From JAJPJE01 sp963724985 (GTDB lineage Bacteria > Acidobacteriota > Terriglobia > Terriglobales > Acidobacteriaceae), in NCBI GenBank assembly GCA_963724985.1, contig CAVRWV010000018.1, positions 1 through 64,000 on the forward strand: a stretch of 64,000 bases of DNA, written 5' to 3'. Position numbers and translations under genes: made by a program. A model generated the notes under the pieces. The model made no database searches, had not been told where the DNA came from, and saw nothing but the letters and a program-made list of their open reading frames with translations. Positions 43,301-51,510 of the stretch are shown piece after piece (the first letter of the stretch is position 1; each line of letters opens with the position of its first letter).

Positions 43301-44685
43301 TGGGGAGCAACCGCATCGTGGTACAGCCCGGATCGAATCAGTTTGCGTTTACCGGCTATAGCGCTGGGTGGGGCCCGGATCAGTCCTATACAGCCGGCGG
43401 CACGACGTTGCAGTACAGCGGCAACGGGTCTGCTTTCAAAATTGGAGCTTCGACCGGTTCGACCAACTTTATTCGGCTGGAAGATTTCCAGGTGGACGCA
43501 TCCAGCGGCGGGAGCGCGGCTCGAGCCATGGAGATCGACAACACGATTGGCGCCACACTCAGCAATCTGAAGCTACTGGTTTCAACTTCGACAGGGACCA
43601 CTCAAGAAGCCTTGCGGCTGGACGGAACGGGCGGCATGAATGCCTACGTGGTGCTGAATAACCTCTATCTCGGCGGCGGGCACAATACGCTGCATCTTAC
43701 TGGCGCATCGGGGCAAGGTAATTCCGCGTTCCAGATAATCGGCGGAACGGCGCGCACCAACAATACAATCGACGGAACTGGGGTCTTACTCGAATACGCA
43801 AGCAACATCGACTTCCTTGGTTTCGATGTCGAATCCGCATTGGTTGGATATTCATTTGGAGCCAGCGCAATGCAGAACATCCTGAGCGAGGCGAGGACGG
43901 AAGGCAACACGACCGATTTCTCGTTTATCAGCGGAGCGGCCTACAACAACATTCAGAGCGTGACGTTGCCGACCGTGACCGATAGCGATGGAAGAAACTC
44001 GGTTATCTCGACTCAAGTATGGATGTTCAAGCGGACAGGAAATTTAAGTGTCTATGACCAGACCGATAATCCGATGATCTGGAATTGGTATGCAGGCAAC
44101 ACCGCCGATCAGAATATTCAGTGGACGTTCAATGATAAGGGCAGCTCGCCGAAGTGGACGATCTATCCGAAGACAAGCATCAATGACTTTGCCATCTCGC
44201 ACGCGGGGTTCGCGCCCTATCGCTTGGCGCTCTCCAATTCGGGCAGCACGCAGATGAACAGCGAGTCGACGCAGACCATCGACTTCAACGTAACCAGCGG
44301 CACGAGCACCGGCGGCATTCGCTTCGGTAATGGTGCAGGCAGTGCAGTGGCGACGGTCAACGCCAGCGGAAAGGGCACATTCAACGGTGGAGTGCAGATC
44401 GGAACCAATGGCACAGCGCTGACGAAAATGGCGAAGTATACGGCCACGCTTTCACCCACGGCGGTGGCGGCGAACACTTGCGCAGCACAGTCGTTTACTG
44501 TGACCGGCGTAGCAGCCGGGGACATGTTCGTCGCAGTGCAGAAGCCGACCGAGCAGGCTGGGCTGAACGTGGACCACGGACATGTGACCGGCTCCAATAC
44601 GGCAACAATCAACTTCTGCAATCACACGGGTTCGTCGATCACACCGACGGCCTCGGAGACATACACGGTGCTGGTGGCGCAATAG
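40303..44685 (+). CDS. Large secreted beta-helix protein: tail-fibre-like, pectate-lyase-3 and LamG-like modules
   Basis: 1460 residues. Signal peptide (about 1-34). Residues about 110-265 carry repeats like phage tail fibres: NKAYVDTAVSSV, FVNKNGDSMTGPLTLAGDPT, AATRHYVDSQ. A pectate-lyase-superfamily start (NVKDFGARGDGTTDDWAAIQAAINAA, about 326) opens a right-handed beta-helix. A LamG/concanavalin-like domain (about 430-610, LTIELFYKPN, YHIALTYDGSKIRLFING) is inserted, the helix continues, and a second beta-helix entry begins at about 930 (CADTYPGADWGAKVAAAMADLPAGGGIVDARA). The C-terminus (about 1395-1460) is a small beta domain. The family is usually called glycosyl-hydrolase-28-related. 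It is likely an extracellular polysaccharide-binding or depolymerising protein; catalytic residues are not identifiable by eye. It sits just before the exopolysaccharide cluster. Confidence 0.75.
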   Translation: MTISWLYGRQCWRLFYFLVSICLVLLSVSYTQAQTPATTLVHDIVYRADGTPSGGTLLISWPAFTSADQKPVAAGTMSVTIANGGWVNLNLVPNQGATPSGTYYKVVLKLDDGTTTTEYWNVPSSSPTTIAAIRSSIVPASVAAQMVSRQYLDSSLTTKANDAVVIHNSGDESVTGVKTFAASPLVPTPTISAAAVNKAYVDTAVSSVSTSSFVNKNGDSMTGPLTLAGDPTTSGQAATRHYVDSQTANVNMGLAQKIGRQGDTPITMAGVRYASQFSSIQAAITDAGSTGAVVISSDYAGIDGFNNPQNIPIIDLRGGASGTRGLFNVKDFGARGDGTTDDWAAIQAAINAASTDVSLGGSVYVPKGIYRVLKPLHISRGIKFYGAGENGTTITAGTSDQGPVFVISPSISLGYAGVPTGPALATGAGNSMYLDGSMGYLLNLRDTSTAELNGRSNLTIELFYKPNATYGPTDTSYNILSSSGSATPVDANTSLSIQHISSDRIAATLNVGGTLNTITTPNNAVQKGSTYHIALTYDGSKIRLFINGTLQASASASGAIKQLACEDFLIGPLANGWMEATFNNAMTNGWIDSIRISSTARYTTNFTAPTIKAAFDSNTMLLLNFDNNFDQFTTATTSDGPAYLFLRRIGGGYGQVADLQLRDLSLIGTGPYAIYMVNSHFENLTSTTYWRGIQLLNNDYLNRLTSVKVLGASSTLFDLGIGPAGGVLTMNDISLSAGHYPFFQDTGSAVINGMWVEQSTGTEIGAVFKGQVNSSLVLNHPVFSAETNPATNRHALAFVNMGNVVVNGGVIETSNGAPHVAVHGGTSIVYTAGNYSLMGAAPASVFRVYTPTTNKVQLIAPMQQSMNIPWADNTAAVAVLMGNDPAASKGVANGYASLDSNGLVPQTQINWSAPGNIGSTTPGAGTFTALKCQSFAGTRCADTYPGADWGAKVAAAMADLPAGGGIVDARALTGSQSLSSDLVISNKSITVLVGQTTLAMGSNRIVVQPGSNQFAFTGYSAGWGPDQSYTAGGTTLQYSGNGSAFKIGASTGSTNFIRLEDFQVDASSGGSAARAMEIDNTIGATLSNLKLLVSTSTGTTQEALRLDGTGGMNAYVVLNNLYLGGGHNTLHLTGASGQGNSAFQIIGGTARTNNTIDGTGVLLEYASNIDFLGFDVESALVGYSFGASAMQNILSEARTEGNTTDFSFISGAAYNNIQSVTLPTVTDSDGRNSVISTQVWMFKRTGNLSVYDQTDNPMIWNWYAGNTADQNIQWTFNDKGSSPKWTIYPKTSINDFAISHAGFAPYRLALSNSGSTQMNSESTQTIDFNVTSGTSTGGIRFGNGAGSAVATVNASGKGTFNGGVQIGTNGTALTKMAKYTATLSPTAVAANTCAAQSFTVTGVAAGDMFVAVQKPTEQAGLNVDHGHVTGSNTATINFCNHTGSSITPTASETYTVLVAQ

Positions 44686-44771
44686 AGCGGTTAGCACTCG
44701 GCCGTTAGCATTCGGTAATTGGAAGTAACGCAGACGCCAGAGCGACGCCAGACGCCAGAGAGCAATTCAAG

Positions 44772-44790
44772 GACTGAATGCTGATTGCTG
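44772..44790 (-). repeat. Dispersed intergenic 19-mer (copy 2, inverted)
   Basis: Exact reverse complement of the 19-mer at 11962-11980. It lies in the 198-base gap before the export-protein gene, beside a short tandem of GACGCCAGA-type units at about 44734-44760. Confidence 0.6.
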
Positions 44791-44883
44791 AGTACTGAAG
44801 ACTGACCTAGTGCTAACCATGGTTACCGCATCCAGAAGGCGGCGCGCAGGCAAGGAAATTGCGTTAGATTAGCTCAGTTTCCG

Positions 44884-45894
44884 ATGGCAATGCTTGCACG
44901 CCGCGTTTTTCTTTCAACGCTGATCGTTGGATCCTGCCTAGGTGTTCGCGGACCTTCCGCGTGCGCGCAGACGGCTGCGGACCTGCGCATTGAGCCAGCG
45001 GCGGAAACTGCCGAAGTGAAACAACCTGCTACTCCCCTGATGAATGTGTCTGCGCCTACGACTCCAGTGCAGCACGTATCGATCAAACTCAGTCCTGGTG
45101 ATTTAGTGATCGTTAGCGTAGACGGCGTATCGGATTACAAACCGGAAGCGCGAGTCAGCGAAGAAGGAGTGATTTCGTTGCCGCTGATCGGAGAAGTGGC
45201 TGTCGGCGGGAGAACGGTAGAACAAGCACAGGACGAGATCGCCAGGAAGATGTCCGACGGAAATTACTTCCGCGATCCGCACGTCTCGGTGTTCGTGAAA
45301 GAGTATGCGTCGATCGGAATTTCGGTGCTGGGTGAGGTCGCGCACCCGGGTGTGTATCCATCGTTGGGAGTGCGGCGACTCTATGATGTGATCTCAGCGG
45401 CGGGTGGGTTTTCAGCCAGGGCCGGCAAGGCCGTCACGATTACGCATCGCGATGAGCCACAGAAACCGGTGATGGTCAGCATTGATGCAGATCCGGCAAA
45501 GTCGGTCAGCAGCAATGTGGAAGTTGAGCCGGGCGACACCATCATGGTGTCGAAAGCCGGACTGGTCTACGTGGTCGGAGACGTGGGGCGGCCTGGTGGA
45601 TTCATCATGGACAACAACGAACGCATCACCGTGTTGCAAGTGCTGGCGCTGGCGCAGGGAGTGAATCGTTCGGCGGCAATGGGCTCAGCGCGGATTATCC
45701 GGCGCACGCCGCAGGGGCCCTCCGAGGTTCAGGTTCCGCTGAAGCAGATGATGGCTGCCAAGACCAGCGACATGGAGTTGCAGCCCGAAGACATCCTCTT
45801 TATTCCCGGCAGCGCAGCGAAGAATGTAGTGAAGCGCAGCGTGGAATCTGTGATGCAGGTGGCGACTGGCCTGGCGATCTACGGAGTTCACTAA
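44884..45894 (+). CDS. Outer-membrane polysaccharide export protein (Wza-like, SLBB domains)
   Basis: 336 residues. Signal sequence (about 1-28), polysaccharide-export domain (about 62-140, KLSPGDLVIVSVDGVSDYKPEARVSEEGVISLPLIGEV) and two SLBB domains (ISVLGEVAHPGVYPSLG about 143 and VYVVGDVGRPGGFIMD about 228). It probably forms the periplasmic/outer-membrane channel through which the polymer leaves. No lipobox Cys is evident at the signal end, so it may not be a lipoprotein. It converges with the minus-strand glycosyltransferase operon, only 14 bases apart, so it is transcribed apart from it. Confidence 0.88.
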   Translation: MAMLARRVFLSTLIVGSCLGVRGPSACAQTAADLRIEPAAETAEVKQPATPLMNVSAPTTPVQHVSIKLSPGDLVIVSVDGVSDYKPEARVSEEGVISLPLIGEVAVGGRTVEQAQDEIARKMSDGNYFRDPHVSVFVKEYASIGISVLGEVAHPGVYPSLGVRRLYDVISAAGGFSARAGKAVTITHRDEPQKPVMVSIDADPAKSVSSNVEVEPGDTIMVSKAGLVYVVGDVGRPGGFIMDNNERITVLQVLALAQGVNRSAAMGSARIIRRTPQGPSEVQVPLKQMMAAKTSDMELQPEDILFIPGSAAKNVVKRSVESVMQVATGLAIYGVH

Positions 45895-45908
45895 TCGCGG
45901 TGGAAGTT

Positions 45909-47084
45909 CTAGCTGATCCCCAAAACTCTTGAGTACAAGCCGAGCGTGCGCGCGAGCATCCTCTCGGTTGCGAATTCCTGTTCCACTCGACGACGTGCCG
46001 CGCGTCCGTACCGCGCTGCGAGTTCAGGTTGCGAGAGCAACACAGAAACGGCTTCCGCCAGCGCATCGACATCACACGGAGGGACGGTGATGCCGGTAAT
46101 TCCGTTTTGCGAAACCCACGGTACGCCTGAGGGCAACTGCGTGTTCACCACGGGCTTGCCGCACGCCATCGCTTCCAATTGAACAATTCCGAATGCTTCA
46201 CTTACCGCGATCGAAGGAAGCGCGAAAACATCGCATGCGTGATAGTAGGGGCGCAAATCGCTCACGTTTCCGAGAAACGAAACTTTGTCCTGCACGCCGG
46301 AAGCCGTCACTTGCTCCTGTAATTGCTGATGGAGCGGACCTTCGCCGATGAGCAGCAGTTGTGCGTCTATCTGGCGCATGGCTCGGATCAGGTACTCGAA
46401 TCCCTTGTAGTACACGAGCCGCCCGACCGCGAGCACGATCGGTTTTCGATAACGATTGCGGATCTCATCGATTCGCGCGCGATCGACTTCGTCATACTGT
46501 TCGAAAGGAATTCCGTGCGGAATCACATGGCACTTGTCTCTGAAACCCTGCAGCACCGGAGAGTGCTCCAGACGATTTGGCGAGAAACTGACGATCGCGT
46601 CGGCACGGCGTAGCAGGGCCGTCAGCGTCGGACTGAGCAGCTTGGCCATCATTCGTTGCCGAACGATATCGCTGTGAACGGTAACTACCAGTTTCCCGCG
46701 ATGTCCGCTCATCAGGTAGGCAATCACCGCTGGTGGATTTGGCAAATGGAGGTGAACGAGATCAGCGGGACTCTCGCGCAGGAATCCCAGCATTCTGGGG
46801 GATAACGGTGCAGAGGCGACGCGCGCGAAAGTGGGAATCCGCGTGACGCGCATATCTCCGTCACGCTCCTGCACGTACTCGCGACCAACATTCGATACCA
46901 CGACGTCGACGTCAACTACAGAAGCCAGTCCGGTGCAGAGTTCCCGTAGATGAGTCTCGATTCCGCCATAATGCGGTGGCCAGAATTTTCCGACCTGCAA
47001 AATGTGGGGACGCCGAACTGCAACGTATTCCTCAAGTGCTGCAGCAGCTCCAAACAGTGGCCGAACCGATGCTTGGGTTACCAA
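45909..47084 (-). CDS. GT4-like glycosyltransferase
   Basis: 391 residues, GT-B fold. The N-terminal domain has HYGGIETHLRELCTGL; the C-terminal nucleotide-sugar domain has AVGRLVYYKGFEYLIRAM and the EX7E motif in SEAFGIVQLEAMACGKPVV. The start appears to be TTG at 47084, overlapping the stop of the upstream glycosyltransferase by seven bases. Last gene of the minus-strand cluster. Donor and acceptor sugars cannot be read from sequence. Confidence 0.87.
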   Translation of the reverse strand: MVTQASVRPLFGAAAALEEYVAVRRPHILQVGKFWPPHYGGIETHLRELCTGLASVVDVDVVVSNVGREYVQERDGDMRVTRIPTFARVASAPLSPRMLGFLRESPADLVHLHLPNPPAVIAYLMSGHRGKLVVTVHSDIVRQRMMAKLLSPTLTALLRRADAIVSFSPNRLEHSPVLQGFRDKCHVIPHGIPFEQYDEVDRARIDEIRNRYRKPIVLAVGRLVYYKGFEYLIRAMRQIDAQLLLIGEGPLHQQLQEQVTASGVQDKVSFLGNVSDLRPYYHACDVFALPSIAVSEAFGIVQLEAMACGKPVVNTQLPSGVPWVSQNGITGITVPPCDVDALAEAVSVLLSQPELAARYGRAARRRVEQEFATERMLARTLGLYSRVLGIS

Positions 47085-48274
47085 GCGAGCACCTCGCGAT
47101 AAAGGTCTGCCATGCGTGACGCGTACTTACTCCAACTGAACTGTGAGGCTTGCTCGATGCAGGCACGGCTGCGCACCTCGCGGCGGTCTGAGTCTTCGCT
47201 GAGAAGTTCGAGCGTTCGCGATGACCATGTGTCGATGTCGCCGACCGGACAGTACTCTGCGGCGCCGCCACCTACTTCGCGCAGTGCTGGAATATCGCTG
47301 GCGATTACCGGGGTGCCACACGCCATCGCTTCGGCAACAGGTAGGCCGAACCCTTCGGATTCAGAAGGCTGAATGAGGACGCGAGCACGCCTGTACACTG
47401 AGGCGAGCTGAGCCGCGTCGATGTGAGGGAACACGTCGATAGAATTTTGAAGGCCCAGCTCACGGACGAGCCGCTGCTGTTCGCTTGTGAACACGCCACC
47501 CACCCTGAGCAAGCGTAGTTTGGGAAGCCTGGCACGCAATTTCGCAAAGATTCCCAGGACGTCCTGTATACGTTTTCTCCTAATTGTGCTGCCTACGTGA
47601 AGTACCTCGGGGGATTCTCCTGAATTTAACAATCGCGCGATTGCACGGTCAGCATGCGGATTTGCGCTCGCATTGAACGCTGGATGCACTCCATTGTGGA
47701 TTACAGAAGTGCGTTCGGCTTGTACCAGTCGCTGCCGCAGCAATTGCTGTCGCGTCGCATCGCTCGCGCACACGACCCACGCAGCGCGCTGCAAGCCAGC
47801 GAGTATCGGTCGAGCGAGTCTCGCCCGGAGCGGAGAGAGTGCCGGAGATCCCGGGAGCAAAGGCGAAAAAGCATCCAGGTCATGACATGTGACAATCACG
47901 CGTTCCGGCGGAAGTTCCAGCGCGAGATGTGCGTAGCTGTGGTCGACGACATGAAACAGGTCGAAGCTGTCGCGCAACCGTCGAACCTCTCGTGGATACG
48001 CCACGTATCGACCCAGCGCTCGATGAGCGTTCCTTAGAAGCCCCTCCCGTCTGCTGCCGAACGGTTGCGGCATGCGCGGGACGATCTGCTGCGCATCAAC
48101 GCGATCCTCGTGCTCACGAGCGAGGTGGTCGGTCAACATCTCACCGACCAGATCCATGCTGCACCAGTTCTCTTCGCGATAGTCGCAGAGAAGGGCGACG
48201 CGAATCGGGCGCAACGAGCGGGCGCTGTCGAATCGATTCGCGAAGACCTGTGGTTGCAGCATCGCTATCGTCAT
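47078..48274 (-). CDS. GT4-like glycosyltransferase
   Basis: 398 residues, GT-B fold. HVVDHSYAHLALELP and CHDLDAFSPLLPG in the N-terminal domain resemble mannosyl/fucosyl-type transferases; HVGSTIRRKRIQDVLGIF and the EX7E motif in SEGFGLPVAEAMACGTPVIA mark the C-terminal domain. Overlaps the methyltransferase gene by four bases upstream and the next transferase by seven downstream, so it is firmly within the operon. Confidence 0.87.
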   Translation of the reverse strand: MTIAMLQPQVFANRFDSARSLRPIRVALLCDYREENWCSMDLVGEMLTDHLAREHEDRVDAQQIVPRMPQPFGSRREGLLRNAHRALGRYVAYPREVRRLRDSFDLFHVVDHSYAHLALELPPERVIVTCHDLDAFSPLLPGSPALSPLRARLARPILAGLQRAAWVVCASDATRQQLLRQRLVQAERTSVIHNGVHPAFNASANPHADRAIARLLNSGESPEVLHVGSTIRRKRIQDVLGIFAKLRARLPKLRLLRVGGVFTSEQQRLVRELGLQNSIDVFPHIDAAQLASVYRRARVLIQPSESEGFGLPVAEAMACGTPVIASDIPALREVGGGAAEYCPVGDIDTWSSRTLELLSEDSDRREVRSRACIEQASQFSWSKYASRMADLYREVLAW

Positions 48275-49008
48275 TTTTGCGCCATCACCAGAGAGTGAAG
48301 TCCAGTCCAGCGCATGAGCGACCGAAGATTGTCTAAAAGACTCATCTCGATCGGTGGTCTGCCGGGAAAAGGCAAGTAGTGTCCGATTGCGTCAACGTCG
48401 GTGATTCGCAGACCAGCGGAACGAATCCAGCCAATGGTTCTGGGCAGTGTTGTGAAGTGATTAATCGGCTGCCCAACTTCTGTGTAGGGACGACCGACGA
48501 GGCGGAGATAGCCGCGGTACAAACCCATCAATCCCGCGTAATTCGGAGTGCTGACGAATAAACGGCCGCCAGGTTTTAAGACCCGCACGAGTTCCGCCAC
48601 TGCCTTGCGCGGATCAGGAACGTGCTCAAGCGTTTCACAGCAGAAGACTATGTCGAAATTGCTGGACGGTGCCGCAATGCTTTGGATGTCGGTGACCAAC
48701 CAGCGCGCCCTCAGATGTCGCGACTTTGCGAATGCCTGAGCTTTGCGAACGGCGGTGGCAGAGAAATCAGCTCCGCAGATTTCCGCAGTGTTCCCGAATT
48801 CTCGAGCCAGCCAGCAGGTAAAGTCGCCACGCCCACAGCCAATTTCGAGAATGCGGCGGCCTTCGAGATCACCTCTGCGCAAGTGAGTTTTGATCAGACG
48901 ATACCAGGGAGTGTTGGCATCAGGATCGGTTGAGAAGACCTCGTGCCACTTGTCATAGGCTTCCCGGTTCGGAGGAACAATTTCAGCATTGAGCGCAGGC
49001 GCTGCCAT
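48271..49008 (-). CDS. Class I SAM-dependent methyltransferase
   Basis: 245 residues. Motif I ILEIGCGRGDFTCWLA (about 53-68), acidic motif II in ICGADFSATAV, motif IV FDIVFCCETLEHVPDP and post-motif VLKPGGRLFVSTPN are all in order (Methyltransf_11/23 type). Within a glycosyltransferase operon it probably methylates a sugar, perhaps as a chain-end cap that signals polymer length as in some ABC-exported O antigens; this is inference. Its start immediately follows the stop of the glycosyltransferase at 49009. Confidence 0.87.
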   Translation of the reverse strand: MAAPALNAEIVPPNREAYDKWHEVFSTDPDANTPWYRLIKTHLRRGDLEGRRILEIGCGRGDFTCWLAREFGNTAEICGADFSATAVRKAQAFAKSRHLRARWLVTDIQSIAAPSSNFDIVFCCETLEHVPDPRKAVAELVRVLKPGGRLFVSTPNYAGLMGLYRGYLRLVGRPYTEVGQPINHFTTLPRTIGWIRSAGLRITDVDAIGHYLPFPGRPPIEMSLLDNLRSLMRWTGLHSLVMAQK

Positions 49009-50190
49009 TCAGTTCCTCACCGCTGCGGTTGAAATTTGATCTGGCGCAAACACTTGCTCGCGAGGGTCGAGCACAAGCTCTTCAAGTTGTGTCGCGTTCT
49101 GCGTGAGGGCTGAAGCCGAACGGTACGCCTCTGCCGCAGCACGCGCCTTCGCCCCTAGCATTCCTCGCATTGCTGGATTCTCGATAAGCTTCCGCACGGC
49201 AGCCGCGAGTAACGCGCTGTCACGCGGGGGAACTAACAGTGCGCTCGTCTGATCCTGCAAAATGTCAGGCGCAGCTCCAACGGGAGTCGTCACGATGGGC
49301 AGAGCGCTTGCCATCGCTTCCAGCAAAGCGAGGCTGGAGCCTTCGAACAGCGTTGGAAAGACGAAAATATTTGCCTTCGAGTGCAGCTGAAGCAGTTCTT
49401 CACGGGTGACTCGGGGATATACGGTTACGCAGCCGCGAATTTCAGCAGGAAAATCCTGAAGGACACTATGCGCCGCGCACAATGTTCCGGCGCAGATCAG
49501 AAGCACATTGGGTCTCTCTGTCGCGATTTTCGCGAAGGCTTCAACCAGGTAGCGAATGCCTTTTCTCTCGTTCCATTGGCCGACGAACAGCAGTGTCGCC
49601 GCGTGGCGCGCGTCGTCTCTTTCAACTTCAAAGAACTCGCCCGGAACGCCATTCTTGAACACCGCGAGGTTAGAGGCGTCCCCCCACTGGCGATCCGCAA
49701 GGACGTTGAGTTCACTGGCGTTCAGGCACAACACCCGATTCGAGCGGCGGCACGCGATGCGAATGATCCGGTCCATAAACCAGCCGTTGATCAGTCGATA
49801 GCGCCAACTCAATCGCCGGTGCGCGCGGTGCGCTTCTTCCTGAAGAGCCGCAAAGAAGATGGGCTCCAGACCGTGAAATTCCGTCACGATCTTTATCTTT
49901 CGCCACTCACGGCGAAGCGGCCGCAGCAGCGCAAAGAGCCATCCGCAGTAACTATGGAACTTGATCAGGTCGAGGTCGCGACCCTGTCGAAGCAGTCGAA
50001 TTGCGACAAGCACTGGAAGCAGCAAGGGATTGAATCGCGATCCAGCCGTGCGCGTGATTGGAAAATCCTCGGGCGCGAGTATGTCTACGCTGTGACCGCG
50101 CGCACGTAAAGCCTCGGCCTGCTCTGCAACCACCCTGAATACCGCCGTCTGAGGATCTTTCGGCGTGTGGATCACAAAGAGCGCCTTCAC
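49009..50190 (-). CDS. GT4-like glycosyltransferase
   Basis: 393 residues. N-terminal domain opens MKALFVIHTPKDPQTAVFRVVAEQAEALRARGH; C-terminal domain has FVGQWNERKGIRYLVEAF and the EX7E-equivalent FEGSSLALLEAMASALPIV. Overlaps the upstream glycosyltransferase by four bases and abuts the methyltransferase. It ends with an unusual Glu/Gln/Asp-rich tail. Confidence 0.85.
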   Translation of the reverse strand: MKALFVIHTPKDPQTAVFRVVAEQAEALRARGHSVDILAPEDFPITRTAGSRFNPLLLPVLVAIRLLRQGRDLDLIKFHSYCGWLFALLRPLRREWRKIKIVTEFHGLEPIFFAALQEEAHRAHRRLSWRYRLINGWFMDRIIRIACRRSNRVLCLNASELNVLADRQWGDASNLAVFKNGVPGEFFEVERDDARHAATLLFVGQWNERKGIRYLVEAFAKIATERPNVLLICAGTLCAAHSVLQDFPAEIRGCVTVYPRVTREELLQLHSKANIFVFPTLFEGSSLALLEAMASALPIVTTPVGAAPDILQDQTSALLVPPRDSALLAAAVRKLIENPAMRGMLGAKARAAAEAYRSASALTQNATQLEELVLDPREQVFAPDQISTAAVRN

Positions 50191-51422
50191 CTGGCAGCCA
50201 CCTTCGCAGCCTGCGACGCATAGGCCGGGCGAACCAGTTTCTGGAAAATTGTCAGCAGCGAATCCATGTGGCGCGACAAACTGAATTCGCGGGCGCGCAC
50301 CAACGCATTCGCCCGCAGGCGCAAGTAGTGGTTTCGGTCCGACAGTGCACTCGTGATTGCAGTCGCAAGATTTTCAGCCGTCGGCGGATCGGTAGGAGCC
50401 AGATGTCCGTTCTCCGCTTCGTGCAGCCATTCCGGGATTCCGCCAATCGCGTACGCCACTGCCGGAACGGCATACGATCCAGCTTCGATTCCAGATAGCG
50501 CAAAACTTTCTGGGCAGATGCTCGGCACCACCAGCAGATGGGATTTCGCGAAAAGTTCTTCCGGTCGCGTGTTCCATCCCACGAACTCAATCTCGATGCG
50601 ATCGTTCCGAATGCTATCGGCGATCCGTTTCCACTCAGGGAGAGCAGGGCCATCTCCGGCAATTGTCAGCGAGAGTGGCCGATCGATGTTTTGCGCGACC
50701 AGGGGCAATGCCTTCAGCAGGAGATCGCCACCTTTTAGCGACTCCGCTCGCCCCAGAAATAGCAGGCGCCATGGATCACTCCCCGCCGGAAGTGCAAATT
50801 CGCCGATTGCCGGTGGCTCCAAGGGCAGCTTGGACGGGAACAACGGGACGCGTTCAGCCTGAATGGCATACCGCGAAAGCTCACCGACAATGTAATTAGA
50901 GTTTGTCAGCACCCGCGTGTACTGCTGGAGCAGACGCAACCGAGCCATTTGCAGCTGATAGTCCTTCAGCATCTGCACCGGGTTGCGACCGCCACAGCCG
51001 CGCGGAAAATAGTGCGCCAGGCAGGACGGTCCAAAGGTGCGAGTGCAAGTGGTTCTCGTGGGATTCCGGTAACATTTCGCCCCGCTGATACATTGACCGT
51101 AGAAATTGTGGGCGTAAAAAACTGAAGGCGCGATGCGCTGAATCCGAGCTTCCAGATCGGCGCTTCCAAGGCCGTGCACATAAAGGACGTCCGGAGCCCA
51201 TGACACCAGTCGCAGGAGCGCGACGTCGGCCCCGTGGTCCTGGACCGACCAGCATTGCATCTGTGAAGGAACTCGGATCGGTGGACGGGTCAGGTCCCCA
51301 TCGGACTCGAAGATCGCCGCCGTATGGTGGCCGGCATTCCCCAGCGCAGGAAGCAGCGCCTCAATGTATGTTTCAGCGCCGCCAATTCTCCGTGCAGCGT
51401 GAGTGACAACAGCAACGCGCAT
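50187..51422 (-). CDS. GT4-like glycosyltransferase with Cys-rich insertion
   Basis: 411 residues. GT-B fold with RRIGGAETYIEALLPAL at the N-terminus and FLGRAESLKGGDLLLKAL plus ESFALSGIEAGSYAVPAV in the C-terminal domain, so the second Glu of EX7E is kept. Residues about 109-147 contain five Cys in a pattern CxxxxxC-(8)-C-(6)-C-(9)-CGG, within HNFYGQCISGAKCYRN and GPSCLAHYFPRGCGG. This could bind zinc or form disulphides, and it is absent from the other five transferases here. 88 bases separate it from the upstream glycosyltransferase, so a promoter might lie there. Confidence 0.85.
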   Translation of the reverse strand: MRVAVVTHAARRIGGAETYIEALLPALGNAGHHTAAIFESDGDLTRPPIRVPSQMQCWSVQDHGADVALLRLVSWAPDVLYVHGLGSADLEARIQRIAPSVFYAHNFYGQCISGAKCYRNPTRTTCTRTFGPSCLAHYFPRGCGGRNPVQMLKDYQLQMARLRLLQQYTRVLTNSNYIVGELSRYAIQAERVPLFPSKLPLEPPAIGEFALPAGSDPWRLLFLGRAESLKGGDLLLKALPLVAQNIDRPLSLTIAGDGPALPEWKRIADSIRNDRIEIEFVGWNTRPEELFAKSHLLVVPSICPESFALSGIEAGSYAVPAVAYAIGGIPEWLHEAENGHLAPTDPPTAENLATAITSALSDRNHYLRLRANALVRAREFSLSRHMDSLLTIFQKLVRPAYASQAAKVAAR

Positions 51423-51510
51423 CGATACACGACCGAAATTCTTGCCAGTGATTGTGGCGATTTTAGCTTGCGCATCACTGTTGAAGGATTATCGAGGCTG
51501 GTGCCCGCGA

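Noticed and set aside
40303..44685. Tail-fibre repeats as part of a prophage
   Set aside because: The protein has a signal peptide and no phage genes flank it; a secreted chromosomal protein is more likely.
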